18,601 nt of DNA from an uncultured Candidatus Saccharibacteria bacterium (GCA_937974295.1 CALBWN010000065.1:1-18601); one strand, 5' to 3'. Positions 6,852-14,353 are shown, numbered from the stretch's first letter. The notes: generated by a model not told the origin, from the sequence alone. Made by a program: numbers and translations.

Positions 6852-7973
6852 ATGGCGAAGCGAGATTATTATGAGGTGCTTGGTGTTGCCAAAAGCGCCA
6901 GCGATGATGACATCAAGCGGGCATTCCGCAAATTGGCAGTGAAGTACCACCCAGATAAAGCGGGTGGGAGTGAAGAGAAATTCAAAGAAATTAATGAAGC
7001 GTATGAGGTCCTGAAAGATAAGCAAAAGCGCCAGCGGTATGACCAATTTGGCCATGCGGGCGTTGGTGGCGCTACTGGCGGTAGTGGTGGCGGCAACCCA
7101 TTCACTGGTTTTGGCGACTTTGGCCAAGGGCAGAATATCCACTTTGATTTTGGTGATGGTGGCCTGGGAGATATCTTTGGCCAGTTCTTTGGTGGCGCTG
7201 CTGGCGGCAGTGCAAGCCAAGGCCCATCACGCGGTCGTGATGTTGAGACGAGTGTGACGCTCGAGTTTGAAGAAGCGATCTTTGGCAAAGAAGTTGCTCT
7301 TGCCCTAACGCTTGACGACGAATGCGAGCATTGTCACGGTAGCACCGTCGAACCCGGCTCAAGCCTTAAGAGTTGTCCAGATTGTAAAGGCACTGGCCAG
7401 CGTGTGCGGACGATGAACACGATGTTTGGCCCCATTCAGCAGGCCGTAACGTGCGAGACCTGCCAGGGTCGTGGGCAAATACCAGAGAAGGCTTGTACGG
7501 TCTGCCAGGGGAGTGGCGTGCAGCGTCGTGAGCAGACGATTACCGTCAAGATCCCCGCTGGTATCGATAATGGCTCGACAATTCGCCTCCGTGGTCGTGG
7601 CGAAGCTGTCGGTGGTGGCAGCAAGGGCGATCTCTATGTGCAGGTGCGAGTCAATCCACACAAGACGTTTAGCCGTGAAGGTGATGTGATCCTGAGTGAG
7701 GAGCATATTGGTATGGCAGATGCAGCGCTCGGTGCTGAGCTCGACGTCAAGACAGTCGACGGGACGATTACGATGAAGGTGCCAGCCGGCACGCAATCGG
7801 GTACAGACTTCAAGCTATCTGGCCACGGCGTGCCACACATGCGAAGCGATAAGCGTGGGCCTCATATCGTGACAGTAGTGGTCGACACCCCAACCAAACT
7901 AAACCGCCGCCAGAAGGAAATCCTCCGCGAGTTTAATGACACGCTTGGGCGGAAGGGGATATTTGGGCTGTAA
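6852..7973 (+). CDS. dnaJ: Chaperone DnaJ (Hsp40, type I)
   Basis: 373 residues with the full type I layout. The J domain is at 1-65 with HPD at 33-35, which stimulates DnaK ATPase. A long Gly/Phe-rich linker follows to about 120, then the substrate-binding domains with four zinc-binding CxxC motifs (CEHC, CPDC, CETC, CTVC). The first reads CEHCHGS, without the second glycine of CxxCxGxG. A normal C-terminal domain ends in REFNDTLG. DnaJ works with DnaK and GrpE in folding; neither gene is here, so dnaJ is an independent, CIRCE-controlled unit. An in-frame GTG at 6825 was rejected as start because it precedes the -10 box and lies inside the CIRCE arm. A terminator hairpin follows. Confidence 0.96.
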   Translation: MAKRDYYEVLGVAKSASDDDIKRAFRKLAVKYHPDKAGGSEEKFKEINEAYEVLKDKQKRQRYDQFGHAGVGGATGGSGGGNPFTGFGDFGQGQNIHFDFGDGGLGDIFGQFFGGAAGGSASQGPSRGRDVETSVTLEFEEAIFGKEVALALTLDDECEHCHGSTVEPGSSLKSCPDCKGTGQRVRTMNTMFGPIQQAVTCETCQGRGQIPEKACTVCQGSGVQRREQTITVKIPAGIDNGSTIRLRGRGEAVGGGSKGDLYVQVRVNPHKTFSREGDVILSEEHIGMADAALGAELDVKTVDGTITMKVPAGTQSGTDFKLSGHGVPHMRSDKRGPHIVTVVVDTPTKLNRRQKEILREFNDTLGRKGIFGL

Positions 7974-8005
7974 GCTATACAATAAGCTGATGGCGTGATC
8001 TACTG

Positions 8006-8031
8006 AAAAACTCCTTGAGATAGGAGTTTTT
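8006..8031 (+). terminator. Intrinsic terminator after dnaJ
   Basis: AAAAACTCCT, loop TGAGAT, AGGAGTTTTT: a perfect ten-base stem ending in a T run, 33 bases after the dnaJ stop. The A run on the other side would also allow termination on the minus strand. Confidence 0.88.
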
Positions 8032-8055
8032 GGTTGGCCGTATCATACGAGTATA

Positions 8056-8085
8056 TTGACTTTTATAACTATTCATTGCTAAAAT
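8056..8085 (+). promoter_or_regulatory. Promoter of the QEGLA metallopeptidase gene
   Basis: TTGACT (8056-8061), 18 bases, TAAAAT (8080-8085), ending nine bases before ATG 8095 with no Shine-Dalgarno site. This is another nearly leaderless start. Confidence 0.65.
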
Positions 8086-8094
8086 AACTCCATC

Positions 8095-9621
8095 ATGAAA
8101 AGACGTTATAACTCTGAAGGTAGACCACTTCCACCCTATAACTTGCAACTAAAAGAACTTGATACTCAAAGAGAGCAAACCAAGAATTACCCTGATGTAT
8201 TCCGAGAGAAGTATGATGAATTAGTAGAATTATCGCCGAAAGTTATAAAAACGATAGTGCCAGACCAAGCTAGCAAAGAGAAGGCAGTAGATAGGCTAAT
8301 CGCTGAAGATAGTATTCCATTTCATCAAGAATATCCAAAACTTGCTGCATTTTCTGATAAAGATTATGCTGAAATACAAGAAACGGGGAATCAGCTCATG
8401 TATCTGACAGAGGCTATGCCTGAGCCGGATAAAGTAATTTATCGTCAGGCAGTTGAAACCCGTCTGTTGCAAACAAACTTAATAAAATCAATGCACGATT
8501 ATAATGAGCTGCCAGAAGATGCGAAAGAGGCAAAAGAGCTAGTGGCGCAACGCTTTATGCGGGCAAATATTGAGTTGTATGGTGAACCAGATAAGACAAC
8601 GTATGTATCGCTACTTCATGAAAAGGTTGCAGATATTGCCCAAAAAGAGCGTAGCCCAGAAGCTCATGTTATTTTTCAGGAGCTCCAGGAACTTCTCCCG
8701 AAGGAAGTGCTTGATAGTGATCTATCAAATGATCGATTCCATCCGTCATCAGAAACAGTCAGTTGGATGAACAGAGTTGTTCATAGCCTATATGACGATA
8801 TGCTTAAGCATGTTGATTTATATGTGGAGCAGCACGAACCACAGTTAGAGGTATCAAAGAAGGACAAAAATATCACCAAAATAAGACCAGAACATCTTCA
8901 GGTCATTTTCCAAAATATTCTACATGAAGAGTTTAGCGTAGGGCGTCAGACTACAAATGATTTCAACAACACTGAAAACGCTGTAATCCTAGACTGGAAT
9001 GTAGAGATTACAGATGCTAAGTCAATAAATGTTGACCCAAGTGCAAAGTGTGTTAGGATACCAAAAGACCGAAAACCAATGTCTGTTAATGAAGTAAAGC
9101 GGCTTGTAGTACATGAGCTTGGTGTCCATGTTCTTACGCAAATTACAGGAGGATCTACAGACCTTGATCCGCTGGCTCAGGGACTGCCTGGCTATCTTGA
9201 TACGCAGGAGGGTCTTGGCAAAGTTATGGAGCAAGCTCTTGAAGGTGAGTATAAAGAGGCGGGTATTGATCACTATATCACAGCAGGACTCGCGTTCTTT
9301 GATAACAAAAGCTTTAATGATACCTATAATGTAAAATGGCGGCTAAAAGCATTAGAGGGCCTACAGCCAAACGAAGAACTAACCCAATCACACGTTGAAA
9401 AAGCAAAGAAATGGGCAGTAAACTCAACCATGCGTATTTATCGTGGTACAGACGAATTGCCGCTTTTTAAGGATCTCTGTTACTATAATGGCTCAAAAGA
9501 AGTATGGCAGTATTTGGAAAAGATTCGTGGAGATGATCTCCAGCTAAGTTTACTCTTGGCTGGTAAAATGAATACATCAAAGCAGCATCAGCAAATTATA
9601 CTCGAGTCTCGGAGTATATAG
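8095..9621 (+). CDS. DUF1704 (QEGLA motif/MATCAP-like) metallopeptidase
   Basis: A 508-residue soluble protein. The C-terminal half has VVHELGVHVL, giving an HExxxH zinc motif (H340, E341, H345), followed by TQEGLG (370-375), the QEGLA-type motif of the DUF1704/PF08014 family. Bacterial members are named for a proposed effect on flavohemoglobin expression; the animal members MATCAP1/2 are carboxypeptidases that remove the terminal tyrosine of tubulin. Residues 1-250 are mainly charged helix and may be a recognition arm. No signal peptide is seen. The gene is more AT-rich than its neighbours, perhaps from transfer. It stands next to rimB-like and rimK genes, so a role in trimming protein C-terminal tails is attractive but inferred. 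Confidence 0.8.
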   Translation: MKRRYNSEGRPLPPYNLQLKELDTQREQTKNYPDVFREKYDELVELSPKVIKTIVPDQASKEKAVDRLIAEDSIPFHQEYPKLAAFSDKDYAEIQETGNQLMYLTEAMPEPDKVIYRQAVETRLLQTNLIKSMHDYNELPEDAKEAKELVAQRFMRANIELYGEPDKTTYVSLLHEKVADIAQKERSPEAHVIFQELQELLPKEVLDSDLSNDRFHPSSETVSWMNRVVHSLYDDMLKHVDLYVEQHEPQLEVSKKDKNITKIRPEHLQVIFQNILHEEFSVGRQTTNDFNNTENAVILDWNVEITDAKSINVDPSAKCVRIPKDRKPMSVNEVKRLVVHELGVHVLTQITGGSTDLDPLAQGLPGYLDTQEGLGKVMEQALEGEYKEAGIDHYITAGLAFFDNKSFNDTYNVKWRLKALEGLQPNEELTQSHVEKAKKWAVNSTMRIYRGTDELPLFKDLCYYNGSKEVWQYLEKIRGDDLQLSLLLAGKMNTSKQHQQIILESRSI

Positions 9622-9682
9622 GCGGGCAAAGAAAAGCTAACAACAAGTCTATTAGTAGATTGAATATAATAGTAAGCATATA

Positions 9683-9688
9683 TATAAT
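9683..9688 (+). promoter_or_regulatory. Candidate -10 box for the rimB-rimK unit
   Basis: TATAAT lies in an AT-rich stretch with other candidates (TATAAT 9665-9670, GATAAT 9696-9701). Which one is used cannot be told from sequence; none has a clear -35. Confidence 0.35.
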
Positions 9689-9699
9689 ACGTATCGATA

Positions 9700-9720
9700 A
9701 TGGACACTGAACATAGCTAA
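9700..9720 (+). CDS. Possible six-codon upstream ORF
   Basis: ATG at 9700 encodes MDTEHS and stops at TAA 9718-9720, whose last A is the first base of the next ATG (TAATG). The rimB-like gene itself has no Shine-Dalgarno site, so re-initiation after this mini-ORF would explain how it is translated. It may equally be chance. Confidence 0.25.
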   Translation: MDTEHS

Positions 9721-10244
9721 TGACAAGTAGTAATATAAAAGACCAAGCGATTATTGGGCGAAATGTTAAGATTAGCTTTGGTGTGCTTGCTGCTGACGTG
9801 CCAGCTAAGGTAGATACTGGTGCAGATAATTCAGCGGTGTGGGCGAGCAATATTAGGGTTGGCAAAGATGGTGTGTTACGGTTTTCTTTGTTTGGTGAGG
9901 GTTCACCATATTACACAGGTAAATTGATTAAACGAACCGAGTATTCTGTTGCTGCTGTGCGAAGTGCTTCTGGACATCAGGTGATAAAGTATCGTACTTA
10001 CTTTACAATACGCATTGGTGGTAGGAAAATTCGTGTCTTATTTGGCTTATCTGATCGGTCGCTCCATAATTTCCCAGTATTAATCGGGAGACGCACCTTA
10101 CACAAAGGAAGATTCTTAGTTGACGTCCGTAAGGGCGAAATAGATAGCGTAAAGCAGAAATATACTCAAAAACTCAACAGAGAGCTCAAAAGGAACCCGC
10201 ATAAATTCTATAAAAAATACCATAAGGAGAGGCTAGAAAAGTGA
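9720..10244 (+). CDS. RimB-like retropepsin aspartic protease (PF05618)
   Basis: A 174-residue protein with the retropepsin active-site signature KVDTGADNSAV (D32, T33, G34, A35) and a later beta-rich region (GRKIRVLFGLSDRS, FPVLIGRRTL) typical of the PF05618 family, often mislabelled ATP-dependent zinc protease. A retropepsin-like subunit acts as a dimer. In gamma-proteobacteria a relative, RimB, is encoded with RimK and acts on the glutamate tail that RimK adds. Here the stop overlaps the rimK GTG by four bases (GTGA), which strongly links the two. The C-terminal 35 residues are very basic (KLNRELKRNPHKFYKKYHK), perhaps for ribosome or RNA contact. The start lacks a ribosome site; an internal start is unlikely because it would cut into the fold. 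Confidence 0.85.
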   Translation: MTSSNIKDQAIIGRNVKISFGVLAADVPAKVDTGADNSAVWASNIRVGKDGVLRFSLFGEGSPYYTGKLIKRTEYSVAAVRSASGHQVIKYRTYFTIRIGGRKIRVLFGLSDRSLHNFPVLIGRRTLHKGRFLVDVRKGEIDSVKQKYTQKLNRELKRNPHKFYKKYHKERLEK

Positions 10245-11158
10245 GAATCGCAATACTCAGCAATGGCAATGTGAACTACTCAACGCTTCGCCTCAAGGAA
10301 GAGGCAGAGAGGCGTGGACATAGTGTGAGAGTGATTAAATACCGCAAATGCTATGTGACGATTGATGAGAAGAACCCAACGGTGATGTATGATGGTGAAG
10401 CAATCGATCAGTATGATGCAATAATTCCGCGCATTGCAAGCTATATGACTCGCTATGGCACAGCAGTGGCGCGCCAGCTAGAAATGGCGTACCCACGCAC
10501 GCTTTTTGTTAATCGCTCGATTGCGATTACCCGGGCGCGCGATAAACTGCGTTCGACACAGCTACTAGCCCGAGGTGGAGTAGCTATTCCTAAGACAGTG
10601 TTTAGCCGCAACTCAGCCGATATAGACGATCTCCTTAACGAACTTGGTGGTACGCCAGTTATCATCAAGCTCGCTCGTGGTACGCATGGCAATGGTGTGG
10701 TGCTAGCGGAGACGAAGAAAGCGGCAAAGTCGGTACTCCAGGCGCTGTACCTCACCAATGAGGATGGGACAAATATCCTTTTGCAAGAATTTATTCGTGA
10801 ATCGGCTGGGGTGGATATCCGCGCCTTCGTGGTGGGGAGTCGTGTAGTGGCGAGTATGAAGCGCCAGAGCCTAGATGACGACTTTCGCTCTAACCTCCAT
10901 AAGGGAGGCGAAGGAACGCCGATCCGCTTGACGGATACCGAACGCCGTATGTGTTTGCGGGCGGCTAAGGCGATGGGTCTGACGGTAGCGGGTGTTGACT
11001 TTATGCGCTCGAGTCGTGGGCCGTTGGTGCTTGAGGTCAATGCGAGCCCAGGCTTTGGGATAGAGAAAATTACGCGGCGCAATGTGGCCAAACCGATCAT
11101 TGAATATATTGAGCGCAATGCAAAGCGGCAGCACAAGAAGGATCGAGTTGGGGCATAG
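10241..11158 (+). CDS. rimK: RimK, ATP-grasp glutamate ligase
   Basis: A 305-residue ATP-grasp enzyme that follows E. coli RimK along its whole length. It has the N-terminal RimK fold with MRIAILSNG and DAIIPRIASYMTRYGTA, then RARDKLRSTQLLARGG (about 103-118), the ATP-binding strand VIIKLARGTHGNGVVLAET, the loop DFRSNLHKGGEG, and the metal-binding LEVNASPGF. RimK adds glutamates to the C terminus of ribosomal protein S6 in E. coli using ATP; whether S6 is the target here cannot be told from this window. GTG start at 10241 overlaps the rimB-like stop by four bases, with AAGGAGAGG at 10224-10232. With the retropepsin, and perhaps the upstream DUF1704 peptidase, it may form a writer and eraser set for tail modification. 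Confidence 0.93.
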   Translation: MRIAILSNGNVNYSTLRLKEEAERRGHSVRVIKYRKCYVTIDEKNPTVMYDGEAIDQYDAIIPRIASYMTRYGTAVARQLEMAYPRTLFVNRSIAITRARDKLRSTQLLARGGVAIPKTVFSRNSADIDDLLNELGGTPVIIKLARGTHGNGVVLAETKKAAKSVLQALYLTNEDGTNILLQEFIRESAGVDIRAFVVGSRVVASMKRQSLDDDFRSNLHKGGEGTPIRLTDTERRMCLRAAKAMGLTVAGVDFMRSSRGPLVLEVNASPGFGIEKITRRNVAKPIIEYIERNAKRQHKKDRVGA

Positions 11159-11160
11159 CT

Positions 11161-11201
11161 ATTCAAACATATTGGCGTTTCTCATAACGCTTATGTTGAA
11201 T
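11161..11201. promoter_or_regulatory. Long imperfect inverted repeat after rimK
   Basis: ATTCAAACATA (11161-11171) pairs with TATGTTGAAT (11192-11201) with one bulged A, and an inner GCGTT/AACGC stem closes a six-base loop. It begins two bases after the rimK stop and ends 11 bases before the next -10 box. No T run follows, so it may be an mRNA 3'-end stabiliser, a weak terminator or an operator. Confidence 0.5.
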
Positions 11202-11212
11202 CGATGTCATGG

Positions 11213-11218
11213 TATAAT
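11213..11218 (+). promoter_or_regulatory. -10 box of a leaderless promoter
   Basis: GG-TATAAT, six bases, ATG 11225, without a Shine-Dalgarno site. A possible -35, TTATGT, lies at 11191-11196. Confidence 0.55.
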
Positions 11219-11224
11219 GATGGT

Positions 11225-11707
11225 ATGATATTGCTTGGATTGCTTGCTGGTACGGCTGTGGTTTTGGCTGGTTTAGTATATATAGCCAAGCGGCATTTTG
11301 GGCTGCCAGTCATGGGCCTGGCGGTCGGTATGGTAGTGACGCAGCTATGGGCGGCAGATGTCATGCCGTATGTTGCTAGTCTCAGTGTAGGTATTGACCG
11401 GTCTACCTTGCTTGCGGTGGTGACGATTGTGCTGACGGTGCTACCAGCTGTGATGCTGGTGTGCTGCGGCTCGGTGATAAGCCAGCGCTGGTGGCGAATT
11501 GGTGGCTCGCTTGTCTTTGGTATTATGGCGGTGTATGTGCTGTTTGGTGCGCTGAGTAGCCTCGTGCCAGTTGATGAGACAAGCAAGACGGTTGTGGCAG
11601 CACTGGATGGGTCTCATGCAGCGGTTGTAACGATGGGGTTTGCGTGTGCCCTTGTTGACACGCTCGTGGCTCGCGCAAAGGGCGTAAAACCACATAAGAA
11701 AAAGTGA
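11225..11707 (+). CDS. Small hypothetical membrane protein
   Basis: 160 residues with four or five hydrophobic segments: about 2-20, 28-45, 58-80, 90-110 and possibly 130-148. A basic tail KGVKPHKKK suggests a cytoplasmic C terminus. I recognise no family and no catalytic motif. The in-frame ATG at 11204 would place the -10 box TATAAT inside the coding region; the ATG at 11225, six bases after that box, fits the leaderless pattern of the neighbours and starts directly with a membrane segment. A bidirectional terminator follows. Function unknown. Confidence 0.65.
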   Translation: MILLGLLAGTAVVLAGLVYIAKRHFGLPVMGLAVGMVVTQLWAADVMPYVASLSVGIDRSTLLAVVTIVLTVLPAVMLVCCGSVISQRWWRIGGSLVFGIMAVYVLFGALSSLVPVDETSKTVVAALDGSHAAVVTMGFACALVDTLVARAKGVKPHKKK

Positions 11708-11760
11708 TAGATACTTCTTGCGCGTGTCACTCGATAAGTGTATACGTTGATGTGCTTAGC

Positions 11761-11790
11761 AAAATGACCCTCATGATAGAGGGTCGTTTT
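11761..11790. terminator. Bidirectional intrinsic terminator
   Basis: AAAATGACCCTC, loop ATGATA, GAGGGTCGTTTT: a 12-base stem with one G-U pair, with T runs on both strands. It lies between the convergent membrane-protein gene and yebC and can end both transcripts. Confidence 0.88.
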
Positions 11791-11823
11791 AGTGTTGTGA
11801 TTCGCGTGTAGCTCTAGTGGGTA

Positions 11824-12528
11824 TTACGCAGCGTTCGTTGCAACGTTTGTCACATCATCGAGTGCTTCAAGTGCGTCGATAATCTTGGTAAGCTTGCGGG
11901 CGGTTTCGTCGTCATCAATAGCAACGGTATTGTTGGGTACATACTGGAGCTCTGCATCTTCAACAGTCATGCCAGCTGCGAGCAAAGCTTCGCGGACTTT
12001 GGCAAGTTCCTTTTTGTCGGTGTAGACAGTGAGGCCACCATCTTCTTCTGTCGCATCCTCAGCCCCAGCGTCAAGCACAGTCAGGAGCGCTTCTTCGCCA
12101 CTGGCTGCTACACGGATTACACCTTTGCGCGCAAACTGAAACATCACACTGCCGCTATCTGCCATAGTGCCGCCATTCTTGGTGAGAGCGGTGCGGACCT
12201 CTGGGTAGGTGCGATTCTTGTTGTCGGTCGCTGTCTCGATAATGATGCCAACACCACCTGGGCCGTAGCCCTCGTAGACTGCTTCTTCGAGTGCGGCAGC
12301 ATTTTTATCATTGATGCGATCAATTGCTCGCTGGATGTTAGCGTTGGGCATATTGGCTGCCCGAGCCTTCTCGATGGCCAATGCGAGGCTTGAGTTGGTT
12401 GTTGGATCGGTGCCGCCACGGGCTGCAATGGCAATCATATTGCCAAGCTTGGTAAAGGCTGCGCCGCGCTTTGCATCAACCACGGCCTTTTGGCGATGGG
12501 TCGTGGCCCATTTACTGTGTCCAGACAT
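11824..12528 (-). CDS. yebC: YebC/PmpR/TACO1-family protein
   Basis: 234 residues with the family start MSGHSKWATTHRQKAVVDAKRGAAFTKL shortened by a few bases relative to usual members, then LALAIEKARAANMPNANIQRAI, EGYGPGGVGIIIE (in the second domain) and a SGSVMFQFARKG stretch. All three YebC domains are present and the length is close to normal (about 240). YebC proteins were first described as transcription regulators; more recent work on relatives points to a translation factor that relieves ribosome pausing, and human TACO1 activates mitochondrial translation. AAGGAGA (12533-12539 on the plus strand) is a clear ribosome site. In many bacteria yebC is next to ruvC; here ruvC lies about 4 kb away on the other strand. 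Confidence 0.95.
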   Translation of the reverse strand: MSGHSKWATTHRQKAVVDAKRGAAFTKLGNMIAIAARGGTDPTTNSSLALAIEKARAANMPNANIQRAIDRINDKNAAALEEAVYEGYGPGGVGIIIETATDNKNRTYPEVRTALTKNGGTMADSGSVMFQFARKGVIRVAASGEEALLTVLDAGAEDATEEDGGLTVYTDKKELAKVREALLAAGMTVEDAELQYVPNNTVAIDDDETARKLTKIIDALEALDDVTNVATNAA

Positions 12529-12560
12529 AGGTTCTCCTTGATTGTTCTATCTTTCAACTC

Positions 12561-12566
12561 ATTGTA
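12561..12566 (-). promoter_or_regulatory. Candidate -10 box for yebC
   Basis: On the minus strand TACAAT lies 32 bases before the yebC ATG, leaving a short leader that carries the AAGGAGA site. A -35 is not clear and would fall inside the end of comEC. Confidence 0.4.
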
Positions 12567-12582
12567 GCATATTGGGTAGTTG

Positions 12583-14025
12583 TTATTCTACGAGCGAGGT
12601 ATCGCGTAGTGAGTAGCCAGTTGCTCGCCAGAGCCACCAGCAGAGGCTAATGAGCCCACCATACCATAGTGTCACGCCCCACCACGGCAGTGTAAAATCG
12701 AGCTGCGCCCAGGGAAAGGTGGCACATTGCTGGACAACCCACAGCATTGCATCGAGCAGCCATTGTGCTGGTGCGCCAAACACTGTCGCCGCCGATGGCC
12801 ACACAAGCGCCCCAACCCCAGCAATGCACGTGAGAAGCATCGCCAGTGGCACCCATGGCACAATGAGTAGATTGGCCGGCAGCGCCACGAGCGATAATTG
12901 CCCAAATGCTGCGAGGCTAATTGGCAGTGTGGCAAGCTGTGCAGAAATTGTCTCGCCCAAGACTTGGCGGCCGATTGATGGCTCTACTGGGCCAAAGAAA
13001 TAGCGCTGCAACAGCGGTGCGAGAATCATCACTCCAGCGAAGGATGCAAAGCTTAGCTGCCAGCCAATATCTCCCCAGACATAGCTTGGGTTCCATAGTA
13101 CGGTAGCAGCACTTGCTACTGCTAGCAGTGTAATGGGGTGAAACGCACGACCATACGCCCAAGCCCAAATGCTGAGCCCAGCTACCAAGCCAGTGCGTGT
13201 CATACTTGGGCTTAGGCCAGTGATGGCAACAAAGCCAAGGATGAGACTTGCACTGGTAAGTACCGCAAGATAGCGCGACACCTTGGCAAATAAGCGCCGA
13301 GCGAGGCGGACGAGGATTGTGAGGTTATACCCACTTGCCACAACAATGTGGGTGAGGCCCGTTGTGCGCATTGCTTCTTGGATATCGTGCGGCAGAGCGC
13401 GCTTTTGGCCAAGAACGTAGCCACTACCAAGGCTGGCGGCTGGCTCGTGAATTGCGTGGCGAATATGCTCGGCAAACCAATCGCGCACTTGCAGGGCAAC
13501 ATCGCCAGGCTGTGGCTGAACAATGCGTTCCGCATGAGCACGCTGCATGACAGCAGCAAAGTTGCCAAAGCCAGGCTTGAGCTTGCCTCGCACAACCAGC
13601 CAGTCGCTGCGATGGATTGCAGGGTTACCGTGCAGACTCACCCATACTGTGCCAGGTAGCGAGCGGCCATCGAGGCGGATAACACTCAGCCTCACGACGA
13701 GTTGGTTGCGTTGATTTGTATCAGGGTCATCCTGCACCTGCCCAGTGATTATCGCTACGTGCCCAAATAATGCAGCGTAAGAACGCTGTTGCTGCTGGTC
13801 ACTCCCACCGCGTACCAGGCCAACCATAAGCCCAGCAATCAATATGATAATAAGACACCACCGCCGGCTTTGACGCAGTGCACAGGCAATGCCGCCGCCA
13901 GCTACAACAAGCCACCACCACGCAGCGTACGGCCACCACTGGGCTAGTGCCACTCCACCAACAATGCCACCGCAGCACAGTGTGAGCTGCCATGTTGGGT
14001 GAATTCGCCGTTGCCACCACATCAT
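12583..14025 (-). CDS. comEC: ComEC/Rec2-family DNA uptake channel, short form
   Basis: A 480-residue inner-membrane protein. Hydrophobic segments lie at about 14-75; a soluble OB-like part follows (GQVQDDPDTNQRNQLVVRL to about 190), then the Competence domain with SLGSGYVLGQKRALPHDI, TTGLTHIVVASGYN (221-234), ITGLSPSMTR and WQLSFASFAGVMILAP. These match the conserved core of ComEC, the channel that carries single-stranded DNA into the cytoplasm. The protein stops after the membrane domain and lacks the C-terminal metallo-beta-lactamase domain of Bacillus ComEC (about 770 residues), as do some other family members. The promoter TTGACG-N17-TTTAAT leaves only eight bases before ATG 14025. Competence fits Saccharibacteria, which depend on outside nucleotides and have been transformed naturally. 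Confidence 0.92.
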   Translation of the reverse strand: MMWWQRRIHPTWQLTLCCGGIVGGVALAQWWPYAAWWWLVVAGGGIACALRQSRRWCLIIILIAGLMVGLVRGGSDQQQQRSYAALFGHVAIITGQVQDDPDTNQRNQLVVRLSVIRLDGRSLPGTVWVSLHGNPAIHRSDWLVVRGKLKPGFGNFAAVMQRAHAERIVQPQPGDVALQVRDWFAEHIRHAIHEPAASLGSGYVLGQKRALPHDIQEAMRTTGLTHIVVASGYNLTILVRLARRLFAKVSRYLAVLTSASLILGFVAITGLSPSMTRTGLVAGLSIWAWAYGRAFHPITLLAVASAATVLWNPSYVWGDIGWQLSFASFAGVMILAPLLQRYFFGPVEPSIGRQVLGETISAQLATLPISLAAFGQLSLVALPANLLIVPWVPLAMLLTCIAGVGALVWPSAATVFGAPAQWLLDAMLWVVQQCATFPWAQLDFTLPWWGVTLWYGGLISLCWWLWRATGYSLRDTSLVE

Positions 14026-14033
14026 TGGTTATC

Positions 14034-14062
14034 ATTAAACCATTGCGTTGCTGGTGCGTCAA
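14034..14062 (-). promoter_or_regulatory. comEC promoter, nearly leaderless
   Basis: On the minus strand, TTGACG (14062-14057), 17 bases, TTTAAT (14039-14034), eight bases, ATG. No Shine-Dalgarno site precedes the start. Upstream DNA (14063-14207) holds no gene that I can see. Confidence 0.65.
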
Positions 14063-14207
14063 TTTATTGCATCTGAATCGCCGCCTTTCTGTTAATTTCA
14101 TGCTGCTTGCTCCGCTTTTCTGTAGAGTGTACCAAGAGAGCTAGAATTTTATGTGTTTGCTTTCTCGTGGTGAAATTATTGAATCTTTTGAGCTTAGCAA
14201 GAGATTT

Positions 14208-14240
14208 TTATACCTTGCTGGGTGAAGTGGCAAGGTATAA
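14208..14240. promoter_or_regulatory. Perfect 11-bp inverted repeat with -10-like arms
   Basis: TTATACCTTGC (14208-14218) and GCAAGGTATAA (14230-14240) are exact inverted copies around an 11-base loop. The right arm runs into TATAAT (14236-14241) on the plus strand, and the left arm gives TATAAA on the minus strand. It could be an operator, a pair of divergent promoters or a structured RNA. The only nearby plus-strand frame is the six-codon MNFAYR at 14260. The 14026-14323 gap has no convincing gene. Confidence 0.5.
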
Positions 14241-14323
14241 TCTCTCACAGAGGAAAAAGATGAATTTTGCTTATAGATAGTAGACTTTTGGAAGAGTGAT
14301 GATAAACCCAGTGCTTGCCCCGC

Positions 14324-14353
14324 TTGACAGTCCACCACGACCAGTGCTATACT
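14324..14353 (+). promoter_or_regulatory. tRNA-Lys promoter
   Basis: TTGACA (14324-14329), 18 bases, TATACT (14348-14353): the best consensus promoter in the window. Transcription would start about five bases before the mature tRNA. Confidence 0.85.

Noticed and set aside
10453..11166. Minus-strand frame of 237 codons inside rimK
   Set aside because: Antisense shadow of an unmistakable rimK gene; rich in Arg and Ser as shadows often are.
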